A stretch of 64,000 bases of DNA from Virgibacillus proomii (GTDB lineage: Bacteria; Bacillota; Bacilli; Bacillales; Amphibacillaceae): NCBI RefSeq assembly GCF_018916875.1, contig NZ_JAHLNO010000019.1, positions 372,001-436,000 of the forward strand. Direction: 5' to 3'. Under the pieces are notes generated by a model. The model had not been told where the DNA came from. It searched no databases and saw only the letters and a list, made by a program, of their open reading frames with translations. Every line of letters starts with the position of its first letter. Position 1 is the first letter of the stretch. Of this stretch, positions 8,121 to 17,697 are shown piece by piece. Made by a program: the position numbers and the translations under genes.

Positions 8121-10061
8121 ATGCTTACAACAAGGATGCGAGTGATTTTAAAAAAGTTAATGCTTGTTGATTCTCCTTTAACAGGGAGGTTTTTAGCTAA
8201 TCTAAATAAAGTAACAACAAGAACAATACGAGAAGATATAAAAAAGTTAGATGATTTAGTAAAAAAACATGGTGCAGAGATTGAAACAGTGATTTCGAAA
8301 GGTTATAAGTTAACCATTTATAATAGGGAATATTTTCGAGAATTTCTTAAGGATGTTGTAAAGAACGAAAGAAAAAAAGGGCAAATCATTTATCACCTCC
8401 CACAAGATCGAGAGGAGTATATTATTCGTAGACTTTCCACTAGTAAAGGCTATGTGAAACTTGAACAATTAGCAGATGAACTTTATGTTAGTAAATCTAC
8501 AGTTCAAAATGATTTGAAACAAGTAAAAGAAATATTAAAAGAGTATTCTATAACAGTACAGTCTAGACCTAACTATGGGTTGAAATTACAAGGTGAAGAA
8601 TTAAAATTACGTTTTTGTATGGCAGAATACATTGTTGAGCGTGACAAGAATACCGAGAAACAAACATTCCATTCCATGCTTGTTTCTCGTCATAAAAAAG
8701 CATTTACCATCATTCATAACATTATAATTGAACATATTATTTTTCATAATATTAGCATGTCAGATATTTCTATTAATAATTTATTGATTCATATTGTTAT
8801 TGCTTATGAGAGAATTAAGAATGGCAATTACGTTGTTTTTCCATCAAACGAGTTAAGGCAAATAGTTAATCAATATGAATTTGCAGTGGCAAAAAAAATA
8901 GTAGAAGATGTGGAAACACAACTTCACATTCAATTTCCGGATGTCGAAACGGCCTATATCGCCATTCATTTATTAGGCACAAAAATGTTATTTAAACCAA
9001 ATCATCATGATGTACTAAATGAAAAATTGATAGCATCAGATATTCTTATCATTGTAAAAAAAATGCTTGAAAAAATTGATGATGAGTATCATTTAGGAAT
9101 AAAGTATGATAAAGAACTCATTATTGCATTAGGATTACATTTAAAGCCTGCTATCAATCGGTATAAGTATGGAATGAATATTAGAAATCCTTTACTTCAA
9201 GATATTAAGAAAAAATATCCGTTGGCATTTGAAGCTGCCATTTTAGCTGGACTTGTTATTGAAGAAATGACGGAGTGTAAAATTAATGAAAATGAATTAG
9301 GTTATATTGCTCTCCACATTGGAGCAGCAATGGAGCGAAAGAGTTTTAATATTGAACCGAAACGTTGCTTAATAGTGTGTGCTTCAGGTTTTGGAACAGC
9401 TCAGTTAATTTACTACAAGATAAAGTCAGAATTTAGAGATAGTCTTCATATTGTCGGGATAACAGAGCTATACCGTATAAAGAAGTATAATTCAAATGAT
9501 ATTGATTTGATAATAAGTTCGGTTCCCATTGAAGCTGAGATTTCTATCCCGGTTGTACAGGTGAATGCAATTATCGGGGATTCTGACATTCAAAAAATAA
9601 GTAATTTTGTTAAAGATCAACAATCGATTATGGAATATTTTCAAAAGCAATTTGTATTTTTGCAAAAAAATTTAACGACAAAGACAGAGGTACTTGAGTT
9701 TTTATTTCAGCAACTGAAGATATTTGAACTTGTTGATAACGATTACTTAGAATATGTTTATAAAAGAGAAAAAATTGCCTCAACCGTCTACGGTAATCTA
9801 GTTGCTATCCCCCATCCAGTAACACCACAGACCGATGAAACTTTTTTAACTGTTTGTACTCTTACAAATGTAATTGATTGGGGAGACAAGCCAGCACAAT
9901 TTATATGTTTATTAAATGTAAAAAGAAACAGCCAAGAAGATTTACAACCGATGTATGATTTATTAGGAGCTATTGTTAATTCTGAAACAATTGTCCAACA
10001 ATTACTTAAAGCTAACGATTATGCGTCTTTTATTAAAGTGCTAAATGATTATAATAAATAG
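8121..10061 (+). CDS. LicR/ManR-type PRD transcriptional activator (HTH-PRD-PRD-IIB-IIA), first copy
   Basis: A 646-residue multidomain regulator. The N-terminal 150 residues hold two DNA-binding helix-turn-helix segments (TTRTIREDIKKLDD and VSKSTVQNDLKQVKE). Two PRD domains follow (about 170-390). Next is a IIB-like domain with CLIVCASGFGTAQ (Cys about 420), and a C-terminal IIA-fructose-like domain with VAIPHP (His565). Such proteins are cytoplasmic DNA-binding activators whose activity is set by HPr- and EII-dependent phosphorylation. The frame is open from TTG 8094, but the AAGAGGAG ribosome binding site at 8106-8113 supports ATG 8121. It follows the beta-glucoside PTS operon, so it probably controls it, like LicR. 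Assignment to this operon rather than manP is inference. Confidence 0.85.
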   Translation: MLTTRMRVILKKLMLVDSPLTGRFLANLNKVTTRTIREDIKKLDDLVKKHGAEIETVISKGYKLTIYNREYFREFLKDVVKNERKKGQIIYHLPQDREEYIIRRLSTSKGYVKLEQLADELYVSKSTVQNDLKQVKEILKEYSITVQSRPNYGLKLQGEELKLRFCMAEYIVERDKNTEKQTFHSMLVSRHKKAFTIIHNIIIEHIIFHNISMSDISINNLLIHIVIAYERIKNGNYVVFPSNELRQIVNQYEFAVAKKIVEDVETQLHIQFPDVETAYIAIHLLGTKMLFKPNHHDVLNEKLIASDILIIVKKMLEKIDDEYHLGIKYDKELIIALGLHLKPAINRYKYGMNIRNPLLQDIKKKYPLAFEAAILAGLVIEEMTECKINENELGYIALHIGAAMERKSFNIEPKRCLIVCASGFGTAQLIYYKIKSEFRDSLHIVGITELYRIKKYNSNDIDLIISSVPIEAEISIPVVQVNAIIGDSDIQKISNFVKDQQSIMEYFQKQFVFLQKNLTTKTEVLEFLFQQLKIFELVDNDYLEYVYKREKIASTVYGNLVAIPHPVTPQTDETFLTVCTLTNVIDWGDKPAQFICLLNVKRNSQEDLQPMYDLLGAIVNSETIVQQLLKANDYASFIKVLNDYNK

Positions 10062-10123
10062 TGATTATAAAGCTTTGATCTGCTATGCTATGTCTAGAGA
10101 AAGATTAAGAAGTAGGTGCAACA

Positions 10124-12037
10124 ATGAATCAAAGACAAAGAGAGTTAGTAGAAATTTTATTATCCAATCATCAACGTGCTTTATTGATAAAAGATCTTGC
10201 TAACCAGGTGCACTGTTCAGAGAAAACCGTGCGTAATGATTTACAAACGATTGACAAGTTGTTAAAGGATTATCCATCTGCTTATATTATTCGGAAACCG
10301 GGAACAGGGGTATTTATAGAAATAAATGAAAAAGACCGTGCCCGTTTATTCCATGCTCTTTTTCGTAAAGACGAAGCAAAAGATAAGCGAGTAATGAACA
10401 TAGCTTATCGACTACTAACTAAGGAAGAACCAATTACTATACAAAACCTTAGTGAAACTTATTTTATGCCTAATGCTATTATTAAAGATGATCTAAACTG
10501 TATACAGCAATGGTTAGAGAGTTTTGGTTTAAGTGTTGAGTGCAGACAAGGGCTTGGGCACTATATTAAAGGAGATGAAATAAATAGACGAATTGCTTTA
10601 GCTCATATTGAAGAACTTACTGGTGATTCAGCAAACTTTTTATTGGATTTATTTATGCCGTTTGAGGTTGCTACGGTAAAGCAAACCTTAGACAGCATGT
10701 GTAAGCACTGGGATCTTCCTATAACAAGTGAATCATTGAATAATCTTTTGGTCCATGTGTTAATTATTGTGAAAAGAACAAAGTGTAATGCTCCCATTAG
10801 CATTCTGCAACAGAATGAATCTATTTTTCAATCAATAGAATATCAAGCAGCGAAGTGGGGTTTACAGCAATTAGCTGAAAAATTTTGTCTTACTTTTTCC
10901 GAATCAGAGTTGATTTATTTTACCTGGCATATACGTGGCAGTAAAAAGTACGAAGAGACGATTTATCAACAAAAAGATGAGCCAATGAAGCAAATTTTAT
11001 CTACACTAATTAAAACGATGCAACAGCTGACGAGAGTTCCATTCTCTTTCGATGATCAATTAGTAAATGGACTAACAATTCATTTGGATGCTGTGGTCAA
11101 TCGTTTAATGTACGGGTTTCCAATTTCTAATCCATTGTTATTTGAGATTAAAAAGATGTACCCATATATGTTTAGCATGGTTACTCTAGCGTCAGAGAGG
11201 ATAAATGACAATTTTAATTTAGATATACCAGAGGAAGAAGTGGCTTATATTGTACTCCATTTCCAAGCTTCCATTGAGAGGCTGGATGCTGAAAAACACG
11301 CTATACCAAAAGTCTTAATTGTGTGCGATATGGGAATAGGAATGTCCCGTTTGCTGCAAGCCAAGGTGGAAAAGCAATATCAAGAATTAAAAATTGTAGG
11401 AGCAATAGGAAAAGGGGAAGTACAAGCTTTTCTGAAAGAAAATGATGTTAATTTAGTTATTTCCACAACGCCTTTAGAAAATGTAAAAGTACCTTCTATT
11501 ATAATTTCGCCGCTTTTAGAAGCTACAGATAAAGAAAAACTACAAAAGTATCTTAAAAGGCGAGCAGTAGAGTCATCTGTGTTAGCAGCTTCTGATCATG
11601 TGCTTTGTGAGTTTATCGATGAAGAATCAATATTTACCGGTATCCGGCCACAGCATCGTTTTCAAATAGTAGAAATGCTAGGAAATATGCTATATAAACA
11701 AGGAAAAGTAGACAAGTCTTATATTCATCAAGCGTTATTACGAGAACGAAAATCTGCAACTTCTATTGGCGGAGGAGTAGCGATTCCACATGGTGATCCA
11801 ATACTAGTTAGAGAATCCACGATAGCTGTAGCTCTTTTAGATAAGCCAATTGACTGGGGAACAGAAAAAGTATCGATTGTGTTTATGCTTGCTTTAGAGA
11901 ACGACAAAGCCAATCCGATTAAAGCAATTATTCACAAAATATCAGCTCTCTCTAAAGATCCGGAAATGGTTGGGACTTTATTAAACGCTCGCAATAAACA
12001 AAATCTTTTACGAATTTTAAATGAAAGAAATTTATAA
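10124..12037 (+). CDS. LicR/ManR-type PRD transcriptional activator, second copy
   Basis: A 637-residue regulator with the same domain order as its upstream neighbour but clearly divergent in sequence. It has an N-terminal HTH (VHCSEKTVRNDLQTIDK, about 29-45), two PRDs, a IIB-like domain with VLIVCDMGIGMSRL (Cys401), and a IIA-like domain with GGGVAIPHGDP (His556). It lies 62 bases after the first regulator, with a weak AGTAGGTG ribosome binding site, so the two may be cotranscribed. The next gene, 700 bases downstream, is manP, so this copy could be the ManR that activates mannose uptake. The alternative is that both regulators serve the beta-glucoside operon. A strong terminator closes the pair. 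Confidence 0.85.
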   Translation: MNQRQRELVEILLSNHQRALLIKDLANQVHCSEKTVRNDLQTIDKLLKDYPSAYIIRKPGTGVFIEINEKDRARLFHALFRKDEAKDKRVMNIAYRLLTKEEPITIQNLSETYFMPNAIIKDDLNCIQQWLESFGLSVECRQGLGHYIKGDEINRRIALAHIEELTGDSANFLLDLFMPFEVATVKQTLDSMCKHWDLPITSESLNNLLVHVLIIVKRTKCNAPISILQQNESIFQSIEYQAAKWGLQQLAEKFCLTFSESELIYFTWHIRGSKKYEETIYQQKDEPMKQILSTLIKTMQQLTRVPFSFDDQLVNGLTIHLDAVVNRLMYGFPISNPLLFEIKKMYPYMFSMVTLASERINDNFNLDIPEEEVAYIVLHFQASIERLDAEKHAIPKVLIVCDMGIGMSRLLQAKVEKQYQELKIVGAIGKGEVQAFLKENDVNLVISTTPLENVKVPSIIISPLLEATDKEKLQKYLKRRAVESSVLAASDHVLCEFIDEESIFTGIRPQHRFQIVEMLGNMLYKQGKVDKSYIHQALLRERKSATSIGGGVAIPHGDPILVRESTIAVALLDKPIDWGTEKVSIVFMLALENDKANPIKAIIHKISALSKDPEMVGTLLNARNKQNLLRILNERNL

Positions 12038-12116
12038 ACGTGCCCCTGTACTGCGAAAGGAAAACTTCATTCATTCTATTCTCCTGTATATACTTCGTCA
12101 CATATGTAGTAAGTTA

Positions 12117-12174
12117 GCCTTCATTTTTCTTTATCATCCATGAAGATAAAGAAAATGAAGGCTTCACTTTTTTA
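12117..12174 (+). terminator. Intrinsic terminator after the PRD regulator genes
   Basis: GCCTTCATTTTTCTTTATC and GATAAAGAAAATGAAGGC pair over about 18 bp around an 8-base loop, followed by TTCACTTTTTT. A RepB element begins directly at its end. Confidence 0.9.
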
Positions 12175-12266
12175 CACTATAGGAAAGTATAAAACTTTAT
12201 GGTTAATAGTATAAGAAAAACGATAGCTTTCGTCATAAAGACTTGGCGACATGCCAAGTTTTTCTA
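12174..12266 (+). repeat. RepB element copy 1
   Basis: About 92 bp. Left part ACTATAGGAAAGTATAAA...TAATAGTATAAG (inverted ACTATA/TATAGT), middle GAAAAACGATAGCTTTCG, right hairpin ACTTGGC/GCCAAGT followed by TTTTTCTAA. The 270 bases after it (12267-12540) hold no recognisable gene, only a cre-like site. Confidence 0.85.
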
Positions 12267-12478
12267 ATCTCAAGGGAAACTAGGTTAAACCAAATAATAG
12301 AGGTTCTAGAGGCGAAAAAAGTAATTTCTTATCTAACTTGGTTACTTTTAACCGATATATTTTAAATTACCATAGCTCCGGTAAAAACCTAACATAATGA
12401 ATGAACAATAATAAGATATACTTTGTGATGAAAACACTTATAATTTCTCTATTAAAAATTTTTTACGAGATATTCAAT

Positions 12479-12492
12479 AAAAAGCGCTTGTA
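12479..12492 (+). promoter_or_regulatory. Possible CcpA cre site upstream of manP
   Basis: AAAAAGCGCTTGTA agrees with the cre consensus TGAAAGCGCTTTCA at 10 of 14 positions, including the AAGCGCTT core. It lies 250 bases before manP, with a RepA element between. Weak without a mapped promoter. Confidence 0.35.
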
Positions 12493-12540
12493 TGAAAGAT
12501 GATGGGCAAGCGGATAAAAAGCTTTGCTCACTAAGCTTAA

Positions 12541-12728
12541 TTTATCCCGTATGTAAGGTGCCGTAAGACTCCCACTTCAAGAGCCTGAGTTGGTACAAAA
12601 GGGTCTAAGCGGGAGAAAACGGCACCTAAATGCCCGATTCGTTCAAGGGCCTTTAGGTCATACCATTAAGGTACTAACACTCAGTAGGAGATGGAGGAAA
12701 ACTCCTACTGAATGAAGCTTCACTTTAT
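12541..12728 (+). repeat. RepA element copy directly upstream of manP
   Basis: Full-length copy bounded by TTTAT. Inner stem CTCCCACTT pairs with AAGCGGGAG through one G-T type pair. The right TTTAT is followed at once by AAGGAGG, the manP ribosome binding site. Confidence 0.9.
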
Positions 12729-12743
12729 AAGGAGGTTGAAATA

Positions 12744-14672
12744 ATGAAAATAGTTGCTGTAACTGCGTGTCCAGTAGGTATTGCACATACTTATATGGCA
12801 GCTGAAAATTTACAAAAAGCTGGAGAGGAATTAGGTGTAAACATAAAAGTAGAAACTCAAGGATCCATTGGTGTAGAAAATGCTCTAACCGAGAAGGATA
12901 TTGAAGAAGCGGATGGAGTCATTATAGCTAGTGACAAAGAGGTTTCCAAAGAACGGTTTATTGGAAAAAAGCTGATTGTAACAGGTGTACAAGAAGGAAT
13001 TAGAAATCCGCAAAAACTGATCCAACGGTTTGAAACTGAAGATATACCTGTGTATAGAGCAGATTTAATGTCCCTGGAAGAAGCAAAAAAAAGGAAAAAA
13101 GAAAAAGAAAATCCAATATATAGACATCTAATGAGCGGTGTATCTTATATGATTCCGTTCATTGTTGTAGGCGGATTATTGATCGCACTTGCTTTAACAT
13201 TAGGTGGAGAGCAGACACCAGGGGGAATTGTTATTCCTGAAGATTCATTTTGGAAAAAAATTGAAGAAATAGGGGCTGCTTCGTTTAGTTTTATGGTTCC
13301 TATTCTCGCTGGATTTATCGCTGTAAGTATTGCTGATCGACCAGGTTTAGCTCCAGGTATAATTGGTGGATTTATTGCAGCAAATGGAAGTTTTTATGGT
13401 AGTGAAGCCGGTGCCGGATTTATTGGTGGGATCATTGCAGGTTTTTTGGCAGGTTACATTACACTAGCTATTAAAAAAATTAAAGTTCCTCAAGCTATCC
13501 AACCGGTTATGCCGATTATCTTTATTCCAATTCTATCAACCGCAGCAGTTGGTTTGCTATTTGTTTATGTCATTGGTGCTCCAGTAGCTCAAGTGTTTGA
13601 ATCGCTAACAGCATGGTTGGAAGGGATGCAAGGGGCAAGCTCCGTATTATTGGCATTAATTCTTGGTGCAATGATCGCTATTGATATGGGTGGTCCATTT
13701 AATAAAGTAGCATTTTTATTTGGCTCGGCTATGATTGCAGAAGGGAACTATGAAATAATGGGACCGATTGCAGTAGCAATTTGTATTCCGCCCCTTGGCA
13801 TGGGTCTTGCAACATTTATCAATAAACGAAAATATCAACCAGCAGAGCAACAAGCTGGTAAAGCAAGCTTCACTATGGGACTGTTTGGAATAACAGAAGG
13901 AGCAATTCCATTTGCTGCACAAGATCCGTTACGTGTAATCCCGAGTATCGTAATTGGGTCAATGACCGGGTCTGTTATTGCTATGCTAGGGAATGTTGGT
14001 GATCGAGTGGCACATGGTGGACCAATCGTTGCCGTTTTAGGAGCAGTAGACAATGTATTCATGTTCTTTGTCGCCGCTATTATTGGTACACTTGTCACCG
14101 CATTACTGGTTAACTTTCTAAAAAAAGATGTAAGTGGTGTGCGTAAACATTCCAATAAAGAAAAAGATAAGCAGAAAGTAGACAATGAGCCCACAGACAA
14201 TACGTCCATTGAGCTAAACAAATTAACAGATATTATGACGATGGATTTAATTGATACAGATATTCAGGGCACAACGAGAGATGAAGTAATTGATAAACTC
14301 ATTCAAAAATTAAATGGATCAGGAGTTTTGAATGATCCAAAGGCTTATAAACAAGCCGTTATTGCTAGAGAAGAAGAAGGAACAACAGGAATGGGAATGA
14401 ATATTGCTATTCCCCACGGTAAATCGACGGCTGTTAATAAGACCGCAGTAGCCTTTGCCATAAAACGTGATGGTGTAGATTGGGAAAGTTTGGACGGAAC
14501 GGATGCTAAATTAATTTTTATGATTGCTGTACCGCAAGAACAGGCGGGAGATCAACATCTAAAAATTTTACAAATGCTGTCCAGAAAATTAATGGATGCT
14601 ACATTTAGAGACCAGCTTTTAAAAGTTACAACAAAGGAAGAAGCATACCAGTTACTAAATGAGATTCAATAG
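12744..14672 (+). CDS. manP: Mannose-type PTS permease ManP, domain order IIB-IIC-IIA
   Basis: A 642-residue fructose/mannitol-family PTS protein. IIB lies at 1-105 with Cys9 in VTACPVGIAHTYMAAE. IIC lies at about 125-460 with about nine membrane segments and the conserved GPIAVAICIPP and GLFGITEGAIPFAA stretches. A charged linker follows, then IIA at about 490-642 with His558 in NIAIPHGKS. The IIB-IIC-IIA order and the adjoining manA gene match B. subtilis ManP, whereas FruA has IIA first. It imports mannose as mannose 6-phosphate. The ATG has a perfect AAGGAGG just after the end of a RepA element, so the native promoter must lie before or inside the repeat. Fructose as a substrate is possible but less likely given manA. 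Confidence 0.9.
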   Translation: MKIVAVTACPVGIAHTYMAAENLQKAGEELGVNIKVETQGSIGVENALTEKDIEEADGVIIASDKEVSKERFIGKKLIVTGVQEGIRNPQKLIQRFETEDIPVYRADLMSLEEAKKRKKEKENPIYRHLMSGVSYMIPFIVVGGLLIALALTLGGEQTPGGIVIPEDSFWKKIEEIGAASFSFMVPILAGFIAVSIADRPGLAPGIIGGFIAANGSFYGSEAGAGFIGGIIAGFLAGYITLAIKKIKVPQAIQPVMPIIFIPILSTAAVGLLFVYVIGAPVAQVFESLTAWLEGMQGASSVLLALILGAMIAIDMGGPFNKVAFLFGSAMIAEGNYEIMGPIAVAICIPPLGMGLATFINKRKYQPAEQQAGKASFTMGLFGITEGAIPFAAQDPLRVIPSIVIGSMTGSVIAMLGNVGDRVAHGGPIVAVLGAVDNVFMFFVAAIIGTLVTALLVNFLKKDVSGVRKHSNKEKDKQKVDNEPTDNTSIELNKLTDIMTMDLIDTDIQGTTRDEVIDKLIQKLNGSGVLNDPKAYKQAVIAREEEGTTGMGMNIAIPHGKSTAVNKTAVAFAIKRDGVDWESLDGTDAKLIFMIAVPQEQAGDQHLKILQMLSRKLMDATFRDQLLKVTTKEEAYQLLNEIQ

Positions 14673-14781
14673 GATAAGCAGTTCTTTAATGTTTTAACCA
14701 AAGTTTAGCTTAGCTTTAAAATTTGAATTGTTGGAAGAAATGAAAGAAAAACTATCATTGTGCGGAGTTTCACTATATAAT

Positions 14782-14811
14782 ATGGGAAAAGGGATGAACC
14801 TCTTTTCCCAT
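14782..14811 (+). other. Intercistronic hairpin between manP and manA
   Basis: ATGGGAAAAG and CTTTTCCCAT form a perfect 10-bp stem with a 10-base loop in the 178-base gap between manP and manA. There is no T-run, so it looks like a processing or stability element rather than a terminator. Confidence 0.5.
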
Positions 14812-14850
14812 TCCCTGTTTAATAAAAATAATATGTTGGAGGGATTCAGC

Positions 14851-15807
14851 ATGAATCAAGAACCAATATTTTTAAAACCTGTATTTCAAGAACGAATTTG
14901 GGGAGGAAAAAAATTAAAAGCATTGTTTGGCTATGAAATTCCATCAGAGCAAACAGGCGAGGCGTGGGTTATCTCTGCACACCCGCACGGTCCGAGCGAA
15001 ATTATAAATGGTCCATTAGCAGGAAAAACATTACAAGATGCCTGGGAAAATCATGGCGAACTGTTTCACAAAAAAAGCAGCGATGATGAAGCATATCCAT
15101 TATTAGTTAAAATTTTAGATGCAAATGATAATTTATCGGTACAAGTTCATCCCGATGATAAGTTTGCAAGAAATGTGGAAAATCAACCATATGGTAAAAC
15201 GGAATGTTGGTATGTGCTTGATGCAGAGCCGGGAGCAGAAATTATTTTAGGTCATCACGCAAAAACGAAAGAAGATTTAGCGGCTATGATGGATAATGGA
15301 GATTGGGATCAGTTGTTACAACGTGTGGCTGTAAACAAAGGCGATTTTATCTATGTGCCAAGTGGGACAATTCATGCAATTGGTAAAGGTATTGTTATAT
15401 TAGAAACCCAACAAAGCTCTGATATTACATATCGAGTGTATGATTATGATCGTAAAGATAAAAAAGGAAATCCCAGAGAATTACATCTGGACAAAGCAAA
15501 GCAAGTTACAAATATCCCTCATCAAATGTCAAAGCTTGAACAGCAAAGTTATCAGAAAGAGGGTTTAAATGTTCAGCAATTAGTAAAAGAAACTTATTTC
15601 ACTGTGTATCATTGGAAACTTTCGGGCGAAGTGACGCAACATTTAGAAGCTGATTTTCTACAATGCAGTGTGATTACGGGAAATGCAGAAATACATGTAA
15701 ATAATAAATCTTACACATTAAAAAAAGGTAATAATTTTATTCTCCCGTATGGCATTGATACATATCAGCTCGTCGGCAATGCAGAATTGATTGTTTCACA
15801 TACGTAA
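14851..15807 (+). CDS. manA: Mannose-6-phosphate isomerase, type I
   Basis: A 318-residue enzyme, the usual length of Bacillus-type ManA. It interconverts mannose 6-phosphate and fructose 6-phosphate, feeding ManP-imported sugar into glycolysis. Visible zinc-site elements are QVHPDD, the Glu of ECWYVL, and the His of TIHAIGKG; the N-terminal PVFQERIWGGKKL is typical. The frame is open from 14728, but GTTGGAGGGAT at 14835-14845 places the start at ATG 14851 (MNQEPIFLKP). It is the second gene of the manP-manA unit. A small hairpin (TGTTGATT/AATCAACA near 15823-15852) follows the stop, then a CRISPR array. Confidence 0.92.
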   Translation: MNQEPIFLKPVFQERIWGGKKLKALFGYEIPSEQTGEAWVISAHPHGPSEIINGPLAGKTLQDAWENHGELFHKKSSDDEAYPLLVKILDANDNLSVQVHPDDKFARNVENQPYGKTECWYVLDAEPGAEIILGHHAKTKEDLAAMMDNGDWDQLLQRVAVNKGDFIYVPSGTIHAIGKGIVILETQQSSDITYRVYDYDRKDKKGNPRELHLDKAKQVTNIPHQMSKLEQQSYQKEGLNVQQLVKETYFTVYHWKLSGEVTQHLEADFLQCSVITGNAEIHVNNKSYTLKKGNNFILPYGIDTYQLVGNAELIVSHT

Positions 15808-15928
15808 TGGATACGTAAAGAGATATGTTGATTGCATCATTTTGAATCAACAACATGACAATGAGGTTGAAGCAATTGTTAAAAAACTTTTGAATTGACT
15901 ACATTATAAGGTCGTTCAAGATATAATA

Positions 15929-16358
15929 ATTTCAATCCACGCACCTATACAAGGTGCGACGTATGTTCTACCTTTGTTCTTTTCCATCTTAGTGTATTTC
16001 AATCCACGCACCTATATAAGGTGCGACGGTAGCGACGTTGCCTTTTTCGAGTTTCGCCTCGTATTTCAATCCACGCACCTATATAAGGTGCGACCAAACA
16101 CTTGTTGACTTTGTTATGTCCATTTGGGATTTCAATCCACGCACCTATATAAGGTGCGACGGAAATGCGGTCGTTGACAGGTGATCTGGCTGATATTTCA
16201 ATCCACGCACCTATATAAGGTGCGACGAATATCAAGCGGCAAGAATCGAAGACGGCAAGATTTCAATCCACGCACCTATATAAGGTGCGACGCCTACGTC
16301 CTAGCGCAGGATGCGGAGTTTGAGCGATTTCAATCCACGCACCTATATAAGGTGCGAC
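15929..16358 (-). CRISPR. CRISPR array, 7 repeats and 6 spacers, type I-C-like repeat
   Basis: Seven 32-bp repeats occur at 15929, 15996, 16063, 16129, 16195, 16260 and 16327, separated by spacers of 35, 35, 34, 34, 33 and 35 bp. On the minus strand the repeat begins GTCGCACCTTATATAGGTGC and ends GTGGATTGAAAT: an 8-bp stem and the GAAAT end typical of subtype I-C. The leftmost repeat has one substitution (TATACAA), as expected of the leader-distal end, so transcription is taken as right to left with the leader beyond 16358. No cas gene is visible in the window. Spacers 5 and 6 read through as open frames and are GC-richer than the surroundings, as phage genes might be. Confidence 0.97.
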
Positions 16359-16560
16359 AGCGAATATGACCTAATTTTTTACAAAAATAGTAATGATTTG
16401 TGCCTTTTTAGAATGTAAGCTTCAAAAAACGCTTCTATTTCCTCCATTTTATCCCATTTTTAGGTTTTATACAAACAAATTTTGGTGCGAATCCCCTAGA
16501 GATTTTATGTGCACTTCAGGTTCGCACCAAAATAACATGTCTATTCATTTGGAAATCAAA
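16359..16560 (-). promoter_or_regulatory. Probable CRISPR leader with conserved inverted repeat
   Basis: The AT-rich stretch beside the leader-proximal repeat contains TTTTGGTGCGAA (about 16482) and TTCGCACCAAAA (about 16523), a perfect 12-bp inverted repeat around CCCTAGAGATTTTATGTGC. As I recall, a GGTGCGAA...TTCGCACC hairpin of this kind precedes other type I-C arrays. It shares the GGTGCGA core with the CRISPR repeat stem. Confidence 0.65.
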
Positions 16561-16828
16561 AAGTAAACTAACGATTCGTCTAGCTTAACGCTCAAGCTGT
16601 AGCAAACTAGTATATTCTTCCTACGATAAGTCAACATCGACTCTAAAGGAAAGCCGACTAAAAGCGGGCTTGTCGCTCAGGCGTTGGCATACCCCTGTTT
16701 TAGAGGCATGTTATCTTTATCCCCAATGTAAGAGCCGTCATTTCTCTCATCTCAAAAATTAGGCATTACTTTCAGTGAAACATAATAAAGTTGTCATTTT
16801 GGCCCTTGACATGCAACAACTTTATTAG
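16561..16828. other. Gene-free stretch with repeat remnants
   Basis: No gene seen. 16575-16700 (CGTCTAGCTT...GCTCAAGC) resembles a degenerate dispersed Bacillaceae repeat, with a relative near 25445. 16718-16745 (TTTATCCCCAATGTAAGAG then CCGT) is a remnant of the RepA left end. 16786-16826 holds an AATAAAGTTG/CAACTTTATT inverted repeat that may act as terminator for the minus-strand gene that follows. Confidence 0.5.
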
Positions 16829-17509
16829 TCAATTTTTTCTAATAAAAAATTCATGTTCTTCATCTACACCTAAAACAAGTTGTTGATCAAGATTTATTTC
16901 CATAGAAAAGATTTTAGATTTCTTTTCTGAGAAAAGCCATCTTCTACCCGTACTCGTTAAAATAATAAAAACACCATTCTTTTTTTCTTGCATAAAACTT
17001 AAAGAAGAATTAGTAATAGGTTCATTATCACTTTTTAAAATGTTTATTTCTTTCAATTTCTTCCCGACACTAGGAGCGTTTTTGACAACCAACCCAATTT
17101 CACTGATATTCAAAATGTTATTTACTGAAAATGGGGTTTCTCTAATTGGATTTTCATTATATCGAGCTATAAGTTCCACAATATTTCCTGCCGGGTCTTC
17201 AAAATAGCAAGCATACGCAGGCCAAAATGAGAAATCTGCCTCGTCTTGTCCATCATCTAATAACAGCCTGACTTTTCCTTTCAACCATGTCTTTGCTTCT
17301 TGAAATTGATTGGATGGAATATTAAAAGCAAAATGATAATATGGTTCCCCTTTTACATTTTCATTTTTAAATTCTAAAATGCTTGTTCCTACTTGAATTT
17401 GAAAACGATTTGGGCTTTCGCCACAAAGAGAAAAACCTAATTGTTGCGTATAAAATTCCTTCATTGCTTCTAATTTATTTGTTTGTAGTGTCAGTAACTT
17501 TATTTCCAT
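16829..17509 (-). CDS. Glyoxalase/bleomycin-resistance (VOC) superfamily protein
   Basis: A 226-residue cytoplasmic protein. The N-terminal 115 residues form a VOC domain: an EAMKEFYTQQLGF helix, paired beta-alpha units, YYHFAFNIP, and the metal-side motif CYFEDPAGNIVELIAR at about 95-110. The C-terminal half (NILNISEIGLVV onward) looks like a second, degenerate VOC unit. The ATG on the minus strand has an AGGAGGATAT ribosome binding site. VOC proteins include lyases, dioxygenases and antibiotic-binding proteins, so no substrate is proposed. The gene stands alone between the CRISPR leader region and a decayed transposase, with an inverted repeat downstream that may terminate it. Confidence 0.8.
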   Translation of the reverse strand: MEIKLLTLQTNKLEAMKEFYTQQLGFSLCGESPNRFQIQVGTSILEFKNENVKGEPYYHFAFNIPSNQFQEAKTWLKGKVRLLLDDGQDEADFSFWPAYACYFEDPAGNIVELIARYNENPIRETPFSVNNILNISEIGLVVKNAPSVGKKLKEINILKSDNEPITNSSLSFMQEKKNGVFIILTSTGRRWLFSEKKSKIFSMEINLDQQLVLGVDEEHEFFIRKN

Positions 17510-17697
17510 AACAAATATATCCTCCTAAAAAAGTTTTATATTTAGATATCAGCCTCGATGTGTGAATAGGGTTGTGTTTAATTTAAACGTTTTCCCATTC
17601 ATTTTTCCTTATTAAATATTATACTAATTCGAATTTTATAGACAACTTTATTAACTCTGTACAATTAACCTTTAACTTAATTTTACAATCTGGACCT

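Noticed and set aside
12744..14672. Naming the IIB-IIC-IIA permease fruA
   Set aside because: FruA has the IIA domain first and usually follows fruR-fruK; the domain order and adjacent manA fit ManP.
15999..16369. Short open frames over the CRISPR array
   Set aside because: They consist of translated CRISPR repeats and spacers; not genes.
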